Below, piece by piece: positions 8,123-18,721 of a stretch of DNA of 64,000 nt; the stretch's first letter is position 1; every line of letters begins with the position of its first letter. The translations under genes and the position numbers were made by a program. Below the pieces are notes generated by a model, which worked only from the letters and a program-made list of their open reading frames with translations, was not told the DNA's origin and made no database searches. The stretch comes from UBA7672 sp030824255. Its GTDB lineage: Bacteria; Pseudomonadota; Alphaproteobacteria; Caulobacterales; Hyphomonadaceae. Where the stretch lies: NCBI GenBank assembly GCA_942493305.1, contig OW818686.1, positions 496,001 through 560,000 of the forward strand, written 5' to 3'.

Positions 8123-10453
8123 ATGTTCAAACGCCTCTCTTCCGAACTCACCTTGATCTATGCGGCGCTTTTTAGCGCGGTTCTGCTGCTGATTGCCGGC
8201 GCAGTTTGGGTGGCGGTCGAAGCCAACTCCAGACAGGCCGTGCGTGCGGAAATGACGTCGTCGTCCGCCGTATTCGATCGCATCTGGAAACTGCGCGCCG
8301 ACCAGTTGCAGCAAACGGCAGAAATCCTGGCGCGCGACTTCGGATTCCGTGAGGCGGTCGCCACGGGCGATGACGAAACCATGCTTTCCGCGCTCGACAA
8401 CATCCAGTCGCGGTTCGGCTTTGACACGGCGCTGATCATTCGTCCCGATGGATCGGCGATCTCGCTTGATGACGAACTGACGGGACGTGCGGACCCTGCT
8501 CTTCTCGCCGCTGTCACCACCAACCCCGACGCATCCGGCGTCCTCACACTGGGCGACGCGACCTATCAAGCCGTGTCAGCGCCTGTGCGCGCACCCACGC
8601 TGATCGGCTGGGTGGTGTTTGGCCAACGGCTGGGCGGCGAACAACTGGGAGAGCTTGAGCAGCTCTCGGCCATTCCCTTGTCCGCGCACCTTTACGTGCG
8701 GCACGAAAATCAGGAATGGGCAGCGCTCGAAGACAGACCCGGACGCGCCATTGGCATTGCCGGCGAAGACCTCGCCAGTCGCGCAGTCGAGACGGATGGC
8801 GACATACTGATCAACATGCCGGAACGCAACTCGATCGGAGGCGTCAAGACCCTGCAGGTGTTTGCCGAGGGCACCTCCGCGGCGCTTCTGCTCGAATATT
8901 CCCTTACCATGAACCAGGCGCACTATCGCGACATGCTCGCAACCATCGCGCTGATCGGCGCAATTGGCCTTGTTGCGCTTGTCCTTGGCAGCTGGTTTGT
9001 CTCGCGTCGCGTGACGGGACCCATTTCCGGCCTGCGTTTCGCTGCTGACCAGCTGACTCGCGGCGAAGTTGCCGAAGTCGCGGTAACGGGCCGCAATGAG
9101 ATTGCGGAGTTGGCGGCGAATTTCAACGTCATGTCGTCCGAGATCACCGCCCGCGAACAACGTATCCTGCACCTCGCGCGGCACGATCAGGAAACCGGCT
9201 TGCCGAACCTGCGGGCGCTACAGGAGGCGCTGGTAGCGCTGCGCGGCAAGACCCAGCCGGGCAACATCTTCGGCGCGATCATCAGTATCAATCGCTTTGA
9301 CCAGATACGCGGCGCCATCGGCCACGGTCTGTTTTCCCGATTGGTCGCCGAAGTTGCGACGCGCGCCTCGCATTCCGGCGAAGGCCTTCATGTGGGACGC
9401 GCAACCACTGGCACTATCGCCGTCGTATTCGCGGCGGAAAGCCGCGATGCAGCCGAAGCCGCGATTCGCGCAACGGCGCAGGCCATATCCAGCCCGGTGA
9501 CGCTGGACGGTGACCGCATCGACGTGATGGTGACCGCCGGGCTTGCCTGCGATGCGGAGGATGCCAAGGCGCATCTTGAGCTGCTGGAGCGCGCTGAAGT
9601 CGCTGTCGAGCAGGCCCGCGCGCAACGCAATATAACCGGATGGTTCGATCCGGCCGCGTATGGCGACCCGGCGACGACGCTGTCGCTGATGAGCTCGATG
9701 ATACATGGGTTGTCCAGCGGCGAACTTTTCCTGGCGCACCAGCCAAAACTGGATCTCCGAAAAGATCGGGTGAACTCTGCGGAGGCGCTACTCCGCTGGC
9801 GACATCCGCAACGCGGAATGATCCGGCCCGACGCGTTCATCGACATGGCCGAGGAAACCGGCCACATCCGCCCCCTAACCGACTGGGTCATTGATCGCGC
9901 GATCGCGGACCAGCGCATCTTCCACAAGGCCGGTCACGACGTCACAGTGTCTGTAAACGTCTCCGGCAGGTTGATCGCGAACGAGCAATTTGCAGAACGG
10001 GCGCTGCGCCAGATCCGACGCTCCGGCGCCAGGCTTTGCTTCGAGATCACCGAAACAGCAGTGATCGACAATCCCCGTCTGGCGCTGGACGTGATGAACG
10101 AGCTCAAACAGGCTGGCGTCGGCATTTCAATCGATGACTATGGCTCGGGCCTGTCATCGCTCTCCTACCTGCGCGCTATTCCGGCGGAGGAGCTGAAGAT
10201 CGACAAGGTCTTCGTGGAAAATCTGGGCAACGGAAACAGCGACACCTTCCTCGTGAAGTCGACAATCGATCTCGCACATAGTCTTGGCATGAAGCTCACC
10301 GCAGAAGGCGTCGAAACAGCGGACGTCCTTGCGATCCTGCGAGCGATGGGCGCCGACATGATCCAGGGCTACTTCATCGCCAAGCCGCTGACGGTCGACG
10401 ACTTCCTGGCCTTCATGCAAAGCCCTGCCTCAAAGGCAGTAACAGCACTCTAG
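8123..10453 (+). CDS. Membrane c-di-GMP phosphodiesterase (Cache-like sensor, HAMP, degenerate GGDEF, EAL)
   Basis: The 776-residue protein has TM1 at about 10-32, a periplasmic sensor of about 235 residues resembling a double Cache domain, TM2 at about 272-295, HAMP at about 296-345, a GGDEF-fold domain at about 350-510 and EAL at about 520-770. The EAL catalytic set is complete: 'EALLRW' (near 553), 'NVSGR', 'ITETA', 'DDYGSG', 'LKIDK', 'AEGVE' and 'QGYFIAKP'. In the GGDEF domain the active loop reads 'ATTGTIA', so it cannot make c-di-GMP and is at most regulatory. The gene follows the cupredoxin by 17 bases, so the periplasmic sensor may respond to that partner (inference). Confidence 0.93.
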   Translation: MFKRLSSELTLIYAALFSAVLLLIAGAVWVAVEANSRQAVRAEMTSSSAVFDRIWKLRADQLQQTAEILARDFGFREAVATGDDETMLSALDNIQSRFGFDTALIIRPDGSAISLDDELTGRADPALLAAVTTNPDASGVLTLGDATYQAVSAPVRAPTLIGWVVFGQRLGGEQLGELEQLSAIPLSAHLYVRHENQEWAALEDRPGRAIGIAGEDLASRAVETDGDILINMPERNSIGGVKTLQVFAEGTSAALLLEYSLTMNQAHYRDMLATIALIGAIGLVALVLGSWFVSRRVTGPISGLRFAADQLTRGEVAEVAVTGRNEIAELAANFNVMSSEITAREQRILHLARHDQETGLPNLRALQEALVALRGKTQPGNIFGAIISINRFDQIRGAIGHGLFSRLVAEVATRASHSGEGLHVGRATTGTIAVVFAAESRDAAEAAIRATAQAISSPVTLDGDRIDVMVTAGLACDAEDAKAHLELLERAEVAVEQARAQRNITGWFDPAAYGDPATTLSLMSSMIHGLSSGELFLAHQPKLDLRKDRVNSAEALLRWRHPQRGMIRPDAFIDMAEETGHIRPLTDWVIDRAIADQRIFHKAGHDVTVSVNVSGRLIANEQFAERALRQIRRSGARLCFEITETAVIDNPRLALDVMNELKQAGVGISIDDYGSGLSSLSYLRAIPAEELKIDKVFVENLGNGNSDTFLVKSTIDLAHSLGMKLTAEGVETADVLAILRAMGADMIQGYFIAKPLTVDDFLAFMQSPASKAVTAL

Positions 10454-10541
10454 ACCGATACGCTTCGCCACACGTTATAGATGGCGGCATCGTGCAAGCC
10501 ACCGATTGCATAGAGAACTTCGGAATTGTCGGCGCTTCCTC

Positions 10542-13500
10542 TCAGGATGCCTTGGCGAGCTTTGCCCGTTCGACGTGCTGTTCGACCATGTCAGACGACG
10601 AGTCATTCGCCTCGTTGAGTTGTGCCGACGTGGTTGCAGGCGAGATGGCCGGGGTCGATACACAGAGATTGAAGGCGTTCAGCAGCTGCGACAGCGACGG
10701 CTCAGTGAAAACAAAGTCGTGCTCCGCGTCGACGTCGATAATCTGGATTCGGCCCTTCACGAACCGGCTCCAGCCAAGCGAAGGCCCGCTGCGCAGGAAA
10801 TTCATCCGGGCGTCGGTGGCGCGGATAACCACCACATCAACACCGAATTCAGGGGTGTTGTAAGCCCACTGCGCATTCTTGTAGGCGACATCCACGGCAT
10901 CCGAAGCGGCCTCAAGCGGCGTGCGCATTGTGGGCAGATCAGGCACGCCGAGAAGTTTGCGAATGCGCGGACGTAGCTGGTACTTCCAGAGCACCTTCGG
11001 TAGGTCACCATAGCGATAGAGTCTCACGCGGTGCATATTGCGAAAGCGATCCAGCATCGTGACAGGGCTGCGCATCTGACTCGGCTCAAGCGTGTCAATC
11101 AGCATGAGCAGGCTTGTGCCATGTCCCTCCTGCTTCAGACGGCGCGCCATCTCGTAGGCAATGACGCCGCCGCCAGAATAGCCGGCGAGCATGTAAGGAC
11201 CGGTGGACTGCACCTGCCGGATCGCAACCAGATACCGATCCGCCATCACTTCGATTGTCTGGTCCGGCTCCATCTTTCCGTCGACCCCGGCCGCCTGTAG
11301 CGCATAGACGGGCTGTTCAGGGCGGACGCGGTCGGCGAAGGCCTTGAACACGAGAACATTGCCACGCGATCCGTGAATGAAGAAGATCGGCGTATGCCCG
11401 ACAATCCCTGGCCGCAGGCAGATGAGTGGCGACCAGGCTGATCCGGCCACCGGAATGTCTTGCCCCGGATTCGCCAACAATTTTGCGAGATCGGCAATTG
11501 TTTGCGCCTCGAAGAGCGTGGCGAGCGGCAGCGATACCGAGAACTTCTTTCGGATTGCCGCAAACAGGCGAACACCCAGCAGCGAGTTTCCGCCGAGATC
11601 GAAGAAGTTATCGCGTACGCCGACGGCCTTGAAGCCGAGGAGATCACTCCAGATCGCGGCGAGCACGCGCTCGGTTCCCGTCGCCGGAGCAACATAGTCG
11701 GGAAGGCCAGGCAAGCGCTCGAAGCCTTCGACGTTTCCATCCCCGGTATCAGCCTGCTGGACGGCGCGCGTCGCCGACAGTCTCTCGCTCCAGGCGTTGA
11801 CGTCGACAGACGATGCGATGACTTGCACGAGGTTCGGTTGGTTCATGATGCGGTCGAGTGCATCCAGACCTTCCGCAGATCTGATGCCATCACGGAGCGC
11901 TGTGGCAAGAGACTCATTTCGAACGCCTGACGCTGGGCGCACAGCTTTCGCCGCGTCGAGCGCCGACCGTGCATCGATCTTGCGCATCGTGAAGCGCGCA
12001 ATTTCGGCGAACACACGACCATCTGCATCTGTCAGCGTCACATCGAAGTACGCCAGTCCATTGCCTGTCTCGGGCAGGCAACGCACATGACTGAAAACCT
12101 GCGCTGGCATGTGTCCAAACACGCGAACACGGCCATATCCGAGCGGGACGTAGAAATCAGAGACGAGGTCGACGCCGGGGATCAGCGCTTGCGCGCCGCC
12201 GGTCGCCATGTCCAGCATGGCCGGATGAAGGGCGTAGCCGCCAAGGTCGCTCGCAAACCGGGCATCGAGGCGAAGCTCGACCAGCGCTTCTCCGTGCCCA
12301 TAGCGCGTGCGATGGATGTTGGCCCAGCGAGGACCAAACACCATGAAGTCCTGATCCAGCCTGTGATCTTCGCGGGATTCATCACGCAGCGCGCAGCGAT
12401 CGGCGATGAGTTTCAGGTCAATTGACCCGGGTTGGGCTTCGCGACAGATTCGCGCTTCGCCGGTGACAATCGGCGCACTGCCCGAACCGTCCACACGCAT
12501 GACAAAGCTGGCGCCTTCTCCGGACTGTGCGACAGCGATCTCCAGGCGACGAGGCTGGCCGTCCTCAACGCGAAACGGCGCGACGAACTCGAGATTGACC
12601 AGTTCAACCGGATCGTTGCCTCGGTCCTCGGCATATGCGGCGCGGGCCAGTTCGACGAACCCAGTACCAGGCAGCAGGGCTACGCCATTCTTGACCCTGT
12701 GTTCTTCCAGCATCCAGGCGGATGCGCCTGCGAACGTCGCGATAAAGATGCGTTCCCCGGCAGCATCGACATAGCCGTCGAGCGCGGGGTGTCGGCTGGG
12801 GTGAGTAGGTTCGGCGCCGTCGGTCTCACGGCGATGCGATGATGCAGCCATGCCGACATCGCGCCAGGCATTCCAGTTCACGACGACAGTGCGCCCTGGC
12901 GCGCGCGCCGCACGCGCTCGTGCAAAGGCGTCCTGGAAGGCGTTCGCCGCCGTGTAGTCAACCTGCCCCGGCAAGCCGAGGCCAGACGCCACCGACGAGA
13001 AGAGGATCATGAAGTCGAGCGGTTCAGTGATCGCGGCATCGAGCGCAAGCGTGCCATCGACCTTGGGCGCCAGCACGCGCCGCATGGCGTCGGGCGTCTT
13101 GGTCATCATCGGTGCATCATCCATGATGCCCGCTGCGTGAATGACCCCGGTCAATGGACCGAACGCACGCCGTACCTCCGCGACTACGCCGGCCACGGCC
13201 TTGCTATCGGTGATATCCGCGCCAACAACAAGAATTTCGGCGCCCAGCGCGCGCAGTTCTCGCACCTTTGCAATGCGCGCGGCGACACGACCAGACGGAT
13301 TCTTTGCGACAACTTCGTCCCAGGAAATTTCGGCGGGCAGTTTTTCGCGCGCCAGAAGCGCAAGACGTACAGGCTTCGCACGCGCAAGATGCCCCGCGAT
13401 TTCGAGGCCAATGCCGCCGAGGCCACCCGTGATGAGATAGACGCCGTTCTCACGCGCCCACCTGGTAGGTGCATCGCTTTCCGCATGCGCAGGCAGCGGC

Positions 13501-16500
13501 AACGGTGATGTCTTCCGGACCCAGCGGCCGGCGTCACTCAGCGCGACGATCGGATCATGGGTTTCTGCCCGCAGTTCATCTGCAAGCCGCTCCACAAGCC
13601 GTCTCTCATCGGCGCCCGACAGCGGAGCAGAAGGCAGGTCAATGCAGCGTGAGCGGATATGATCGAACTCGCGCGGCGCCACCAGCGTCGGCCCAAGGAC
13701 GATCGACTGCATCGGCTGGATGGAAGCGCCGCCAGCGCCCGTGATCCCTGAAGCAACGATGGAGACCTGTGTAGGCGACGAGAGCGCGCCAAGCGCTTGA
13801 AAGAGGTAGGTCGCCGGCAGGAAACGCTCCTGTATCCCGGCTTCAGCCTCCTTGAGCGTCGCCCTGCGGCTCCCAAGGAAGACGACGTGATCGGGAAGCC
13901 CAACCGACTCTTCCATGAACTGAATCAAGGCTGCATGATCGTCTGGGCTGCGCACATTCACGCGCAAGGTTCCGTCCAGACGCTCGCCAAATGTCTTGCC
14001 GGGAGTCGCAATGACAACCCGGTCAGGGCCAAGAGCTGCTGCGAGACGGCGGGCTTCCGCCGGCTGTTCGGCGACAACAAGCCATATGCGCTGGCGGCCA
14101 GAACCGGGCGGCACAACAAGCGGCTCTTCATTGTAGCCGATCACGTTGAACCAGTCGGCAATATCGGAGCGGCGGCCTGCAACTGTCGACGCAGAAACCG
14201 CAGCGGCCTTGCCCGGCTGGACCCAGTAGGATTGCCGCTCAAACGGATAGGTCGGCAGCGGAATACGGTTGCGGAGCTGGCCTTCGTAGAAGGCGGACCA
14301 GTCAACATCGGCGCCAACTGTCCACAGACGGCCGAAGCTTGTCAGCGCGAAGGCCAGATCGCTGGCGCTTTCCTGCGGATGACGAAGACTGCTGAATGCA
14401 TTCTGGAAGGCCTCCGCTTGCGCGCGCGCCAGCATGCTGAGCGTTCGGCCAGGGCCAATTTCCAGAAGCGCGACATCGCCCAGTTCACGCAGCGTGGCGA
14501 GGCCATCGGCAAAGCGCACCGTCGAACGCAGGTGTGCAACCCAGTAGTCCGGCGACGTCGCCTGCTCGGCCGTGATCCACTTGCCGGTAACGTTCGATAC
14601 GAACGGAATCTGCGGCGGCTTGAAGCTGATCGTCCGGCAGAGCTCGCGAAACTGGTCAAGCACCGGGTCGAGCATGGAGGAATGGGCGGCGACGTCGATG
14701 TGAACCGGCGTCGATTCAATCTCGCGGGCCGCAAGTATCGACTGGAGTTCAGCGATCGCGGCGACCGGACCAGACGCAACCGTCAGATCAGGCGCATTGA
14801 CCGCGGCAATGTCGAGTGCCTTCGGCATCAGCGCACGCAGTTCAGACTCGGACAGCTGTACACTGAGCATGCCGCCGCGCTGGACCACTTCGAACAAACG
14901 CCCACGCATCATCACAAGCTTGAGCGCATCTTCAAGCGTCACCACGCCCGCCACGCAGGCGGCGGCATACTCGCCAACGCTGTGGCCAATCAGCGCCTGA
15001 GGCGTAGCGCCCCATGACTGGAACAACTGTGCCAGTGCGTATTCAGTTGCGAACAGAGACGGCAGTGTAAGTGATGGACGCTCCAGCGTGCGGGTGGCGG
15101 CTTCCCGATCCGCAACTTGCGGATACATCAGCGTGCGGAGATCGATGCCGAGCGCAGGGTTGATGATGTCCATGCAGGCATCGATGGCGTCACGATAGAC
15201 GTCTTCCAGGTCGTAGAGCTCGCGGCCCATGCTGGCGTACTGCGCGCCGCCGCCCGGGAACATGAATACGGTCTTGAGGCGCTGGTCGCCCGCAACGCCA
15301 GTTGCGACTCGCTTGGCGTCCTCGCCGCGGAGCAGCCTGATGGCGTCCGCTGCAGCGCCAGCAGCGATGACACGACGGTGAGGCATGGCGCGGCGGCCAA
15401 GCGCCATCGTATACGCCACGTCGGCGAGATCGATTGACGGGTTGGCTTCGATCATGTCCGCAAGGTTGCGGCTAGCCGCATCGAGCGCGGTGCGCGATTT
15501 CGCAGACAGGACAAACAGTTGCTGTGAACGCTCGCCCTCTCCTGCCAGTGGCGCGGGGGCTTCCTCGAGGATTAGGTGGCAGTTGGTGCCACCGGCGCCG
15601 AGCGCGGTAACGCCGCAACGGCGCTGACCTTCCGCGATCCACGGGGTCAGGCGTGCGTTCACGTAGAACGGACTATTCGCGAAATCGATCGCAGGGTTGG
15701 GAGCCTCGAACCCGAGGCTGGGCGGCAGTTGGCGATTCTTCAGCGCCATGACTGCCTTGATAAGAGATGCCGCGCCCGCCGCCTCTCCCAGGTGGCCAAT
15801 GTTCGACTTCACCGAGCCGATGCCGCAGAAATTGCGCCGCCTCGTTCGCGTACGAAAAGCTTCGTTGAGAGCTTCGACCTCGATCGGATCGCCAACAAGC
15901 GTGCCCGTTCCATGCGTCTCGACATAGCTGATGCTGTCGGCGCTGATGTCCGCAGCCTTGAGGGCGGACGCTATGACGGCAGCCTGTCCTTCGACGCCAG
16001 GCGCCAGATAGCTGACCTTCACTGCACCATCATTGTTGATTGCCGAGCCACGGATAACGGCATGTATCGTGTCGCCGTCGTCGAGCGCATCACTCAGGCG
16101 TTTGAGGATGACCGCACCAGCGCCGCTGCCGAAGACAGTCCCGGCGCTCTTCGCATCAAACGGACGGCAGTGCCCATCGGGCGAAAGGATCTCGCCTTCC
16201 TTGAAGTGGTAGCCTTGCGCCTGCGGGATGAGCACCGTCGATCCGCCCGCCAGCGCCATCGTGCACTCGCCTCGTGCGAGGCTCTGACAGGCCAGGTGAA
16301 CAGAAACCAGCGACGACGAACAGGCGGTCTGCACATTCAGGCTGGGGCCACGCAGGTCCATCTCATAGGAGACGCGCGTGGCGAGGAAGTTCATGTCATT
16401 ACCGGTATGGCGAACAAGAAACTCACCCATCGACCGCATCAGGTCCGGATTCGTCTGCAGGTTCTGCATCATGTAGAGTGGTGCGCCCGCAGCCGCGAAT

Positions 16501-16874
16501 ACCCCAACGGCTCCCTCCTCCGGAAGCGCCGTATAGCCGGCATCTTCAAACGCCTTCCAGGCGACCTCGAGGAAGATGCGGTGAGCAGGATCCATAACCG
16601 ACGCGTCGCGGGCGCTCAGCCCAAAGAAAGCCGCGTCGAACTTGTCTATGTCGTCAAGGACGGGGCAGGCCTTTACATAGTCGGGATCGTCAAGGCTTCC
16701 CGCGTCCACCCCCGCAGCGAGAAGCTGTTCGTCCGTCAGGCGACGGATGGATTCGACGCCGTCGCGCACGTTCGTCCAGAATTGCTCAACGCTGTCCGCA
16801 CCCGGAAACCGGGCGGCCATGCCAATGATGGCAATATCTAGCGCCTGGGGCGCGTGGGGGGCGTGCTCGGTCAT
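10542..16874 (-). CDS. Type I polyketide synthase, KS-AT-KR-DH-ACP-TE
   Basis: This is a single-module synthase of 2110 residues. The KS (about 12-440) has Cys near 184 in 'QTACSSSLV', plus 'ETHGTGT' and 'SNIGHLGE'. The AT (about 530-840) has 'GHSVGE' near 630 and 'AAHSSM', so it is probably malonyl-loading. The KR (about 1140-1335) has 'TGGLGGIG', 'FSSVAS' and Tyr in 'VDYTAAN'. The DH (about 1380-1640) has 'EHRVKNG...LPGTGF' with an Asn where the first Gly usually is, and Asp in 'HPAMLD'. The ACP Ser is near 1762 ('GGNSLLG') and the TE at about 1800-2060 has 'GYSGGG' and 'EHDF'. KR precedes DH, unlike the usual order. The TE marks the final module, so it probably extends and releases what the nearby NRPS loads. 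Confidence 0.95.
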   Translation of the reverse strand: MTEHAPHAPQALDIAIIGMAARFPGADSVEQFWTNVRDGVESIRRLTDEQLLAAGVDAGSLDDPDYVKACPVLDDIDKFDAAFFGLSARDASVMDPAHRIFLEVAWKAFEDAGYTALPEEGAVGVFAAAGAPLYMMQNLQTNPDLMRSMGEFLVRHTGNDMNFLATRVSYEMDLRGPSLNVQTACSSSLVSVHLACQSLARGECTMALAGGSTVLIPQAQGYHFKEGEILSPDGHCRPFDAKSAGTVFGSGAGAVILKRLSDALDDGDTIHAVIRGSAINNDGAVKVSYLAPGVEGQAAVIASALKAADISADSISYVETHGTGTLVGDPIEVEALNEAFRTRTRRRNFCGIGSVKSNIGHLGEAAGAASLIKAVMALKNRQLPPSLGFEAPNPAIDFANSPFYVNARLTPWIAEGQRRCGVTALGAGGTNCHLILEEAPAPLAGEGERSQQLFVLSAKSRTALDAASRNLADMIEANPSIDLADVAYTMALGRRAMPHRRVIAAGAAADAIRLLRGEDAKRVATGVAGDQRLKTVFMFPGGGAQYASMGRELYDLEDVYRDAIDACMDIINPALGIDLRTLMYPQVADREAATRTLERPSLTLPSLFATEYALAQLFQSWGATPQALIGHSVGEYAAACVAGVVTLEDALKLVMMRGRLFEVVQRGGMLSVQLSESELRALMPKALDIAAVNAPDLTVASGPVAAIAELQSILAAREIESTPVHIDVAAHSSMLDPVLDQFRELCRTISFKPPQIPFVSNVTGKWITAEQATSPDYWVAHLRSTVRFADGLATLRELGDVALLEIGPGRTLSMLARAQAEAFQNAFSSLRHPQESASDLAFALTSFGRLWTVGADVDWSAFYEGQLRNRIPLPTYPFERQSYWVQPGKAAAVSASTVAGRRSDIADWFNVIGYNEEPLVVPPGSGRQRIWLVVAEQPAEARRLAAALGPDRVVIATPGKTFGERLDGTLRVNVRSPDDHAALIQFMEESVGLPDHVVFLGSRRATLKEAEAGIQERFLPATYLFQALGALSSPTQVSIVASGITGAGGASIQPMQSIVLGPTLVAPREFDHIRSRCIDLPSAPLSGADERRLVERLADELRAETHDPIVALSDAGRWVRKTSPLPLPAHAESDAPTRWARENGVYLITGGLGGIGLEIAGHLARAKPVRLALLAREKLPAEISWDEVVAKNPSGRVAARIAKVRELRALGAEILVVGADITDSKAVAGVVAEVRRAFGPLTGVIHAAGIMDDAPMMTKTPDAMRRVLAPKVDGTLALDAAITEPLDFMILFSSVASGLGLPGQVDYTAANAFQDAFARARAARAPGRTVVVNWNAWRDVGMAASSHRRETDGAEPTHPSRHPALDGYVDAAGERIFIATFAGASAWMLEEHRVKNGVALLPGTGFVELARAAYAEDRGNDPVELVNLEFVAPFRVEDGQPRRLEIAVAQSGEGASFVMRVDGSGSAPIVTGEARICREAQPGSIDLKLIADRCALRDESREDHRLDQDFMVFGPRWANIHRTRYGHGEALVELRLDARFASDLGGYALHPAMLDMATGGAQALIPGVDLVSDFYVPLGYGRVRVFGHMPAQVFSHVRCLPETGNGLAYFDVTLTDADGRVFAEIARFTMRKIDARSALDAAKAVRPASGVRNESLATALRDGIRSAEGLDALDRIMNQPNLVQVIASSVDVNAWSERLSATRAVQQADTGDGNVEGFERLPGLPDYVAPATGTERVLAAIWSDLLGFKAVGVRDNFFDLGGNSLLGVRLFAAIRKKFSVSLPLATLFEAQTIADLAKLLANPGQDIPVAGSAWSPLICLRPGIVGHTPIFFIHGSRGNVLVFKAFADRVRPEQPVYALQAAGVDGKMEPDQTIEVMADRYLVAIRQVQSTGPYMLAGYSGGGVIAYEMARRLKQEGHGTSLLMLIDTLEPSQMRSPVTMLDRFRNMHRVRLYRYGDLPKVLWKYQLRPRIRKLLGVPDLPTMRTPLEAASDAVDVAYKNAQWAYNTPEFGVDVVVIRATDARMNFLRSGPSLGWSRFVKGRIQIIDVDAEHDFVFTEPSLSQLLNAFNLCVSTPAISPATTSAQLNEANDSSSDMVEQHVERAKLAKAS

Positions 16875-17218
16875 TGAGCGCCAAACCTTCCAGAAACATG
16901 CCAGCCTGTCGTATGGCGCCGGCGCGACTGCTAGAATAACGGGTAGATCGTTCTTCTCCAGTGAATGATTAACCGTCCGCCTAAGGCTGCCTTCGATAGC
17001 AGCGCTTGTTTATCAGTCTGTTTTGAGCGTTCGCAATTTGCTCTGGATAAGATCCGGCGGCTCACAGCCGTCGAATTAACGAGTTGAGCAAGGAGAGCCC
17101 GCTTTGCCGTCGATGGAAGCGCTTTCAGCGGTCATTCCAACCTGCCCGATCAGCAACCAATTTGGAACAAAGCCCGTTTAGGTTGCCGCACCTAGTGAAC
17201 CGTGTGATCGACGAGCCG
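16875..17218. other. Divergent intergenic region between PKS and flippase; no gene seen
   Basis: These 344 bases lie between divergently oriented genes and are less GC-rich around 16960-17060. They must hold promoters for both directions, but I cannot pick confident -35/-10 elements. Open frame from 17084 continues into the flippase, but its codons are not flippase-like before 17219. Confidence 0.5.
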
Positions 17219-18721
17219 ATGAGCCAGTCAGACCCTCCGAGCACCACGTTGCCGCCGGCGGCAACAGCCCGCTCGCGAGTCGGCGCGATGATGAGCGGCG
17301 CAGTGATGTGGAGCTCGTTCAACTTCATTTTCTCGCAGGGCGCCGGGACGGTGATCTTCTTGATCATCGCCGCACAACTGCCTGTGCACGTTTTCGGCGT
17401 GATTGCGCTCGCGACCGTGGCGGCGGATTTCGTCTCCATGGAGGGACGCTATGCGGCCAAGGATGCGATCCTACAGGCAGGGCAGTTTGATACGCCCACA
17501 CTGAACGCCGCCTTCGTAAGCTTCCTTGCGCTCGCAACGTTGATGGCAGTCGCTCTCGCTGCGCTCGCTCCGTTCGTCGGCTCTGCCTACAACGAACCGC
17601 TCGTCGCAACATTCATGGCGCTTTTCGGGCTGATGTTGATTCCGGTGCCATGGATTTCGGTCATGGACGCCTTGATGATGCGTGACCTGCGCTATCGCGA
17701 GATGGCCGAACGCAACATTGTGGCCACACTCATCGGAGGAAGTATTGGCATTGCCATGGCCTTCTCTCCCTGGCTCATCTGGGCGCTTCTCGCGCAGCGC
17801 GCGACCACGCAGGTCGTGCAGATCATCCTGCTCCATCGCCTCACGCATTGGACGCCTGGCTTCTCGATGAAGTGGGATGCGGCGAGAGACTTCCTCAAGC
17901 GCTTCTTCTCGCTGTGGCTGGTCAAGACGCTCGTCACGACGATCAGCCGCGTGACCCTGATTGTCTTCGGCCTGCGCTATGACGTGGCGACGATGGGCCT
18001 TCTACGCGCCAACAATCGCATCACCGAGGCCGTACAGGGGCCTGTGATTTCCCCGCTGATCGATCTCTGGTTCCCGCTGATGTCGAAGGTGCGCGGCGAC
18101 ATCGATGGCGAGCGTGAAGTCTATAACAGCATCGTCCGCACCGCGACGCTGGTCGCACTTCCCATCTTTGCCGGACTTGCGGTGACGGCAAACGATGTCA
18201 TCGCGCTGCTCCTGCCTGAACGCTATGACGGAGTCGCGCCGATCCTGCAGGCATCGTCGATCACTTTCCTGCTCATTCCCGTGCTCTGGTTCAACAATGT
18301 GGCGCTGAATTCGATGGGCATGAACAAGCTCTCGCTTGCCTATACGGTAGCGTTGGTTGCTTCATCGCTCGCGGTGCTCTTCGCCACGCACGGATTGACC
18401 CCGTCGCACGTGATCCTGCTCATGTCCGCGCCGGCAGCGATCGTCGGCATCGCCGGAAACATCGTCATCAACAAGCGGCTGCAGCAGACAAACCTGGTAC
18501 ATTACCTCGGACTGCTGCCGCCTGCCTTGGCGACCTGCGCCATGACCGGGGTCACGCTGCTGGTCAGCTATGGGATGAGCGACTGGGGCCCGCTGCTGCG
18601 GCTCAGCGCGTGTGTGGTGGCCGGTTGCGCCTGCTACTTCGGATGGCTCCTTGCTTTCCACCGCCGCTGGTTCATGGATTGCGTGCGGTTGCTCATCAAT
18701 CGACGCGCAAAGCCAGTTTAG
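17219..18721 (+). CDS. MOP-superfamily flippase (Wzx/polysaccharide biosynthesis type)
   Basis: The 500-residue polytopic membrane protein has about 12-14 hydrophobic segments and the layout of PST/MATE-like flippases. These include an N-terminal 'FIFSQGAGTVIFLIIA', a basic cytoplasmic loop 'MRDLRYREMAERN' and 'PLMSKVRGD' after the seventh segment. Such proteins flip lipid-linked sugars, and some export lipidic natural products. It lies between the PKS and NRPS in the opposite orientation, and its last 4 bases overlap the NRPS stop in convergent fashion. Export of the hybrid product is possible but so is a polysaccharide role. The start at 17219 is tentative, with a weak ribosome site. Confidence 0.85.
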   Translation: MSQSDPPSTTLPPAATARSRVGAMMSGAVMWSSFNFIFSQGAGTVIFLIIAAQLPVHVFGVIALATVAADFVSMEGRYAAKDAILQAGQFDTPTLNAAFVSFLALATLMAVALAALAPFVGSAYNEPLVATFMALFGLMLIPVPWISVMDALMMRDLRYREMAERNIVATLIGGSIGIAMAFSPWLIWALLAQRATTQVVQIILLHRLTHWTPGFSMKWDAARDFLKRFFSLWLVKTLVTTISRVTLIVFGLRYDVATMGLLRANNRITEAVQGPVISPLIDLWFPLMSKVRGDIDGEREVYNSIVRTATLVALPIFAGLAVTANDVIALLLPERYDGVAPILQASSITFLLIPVLWFNNVALNSMGMNKLSLAYTVALVASSLAVLFATHGLTPSHVILLMSAPAAIVGIAGNIVINKRLQQTNLVHYLGLLPPALATCAMTGVTLLVSYGMSDWGPLLRLSACVVAGCACYFGWLLAFHRRWFMDCVRLLINRRAKPV

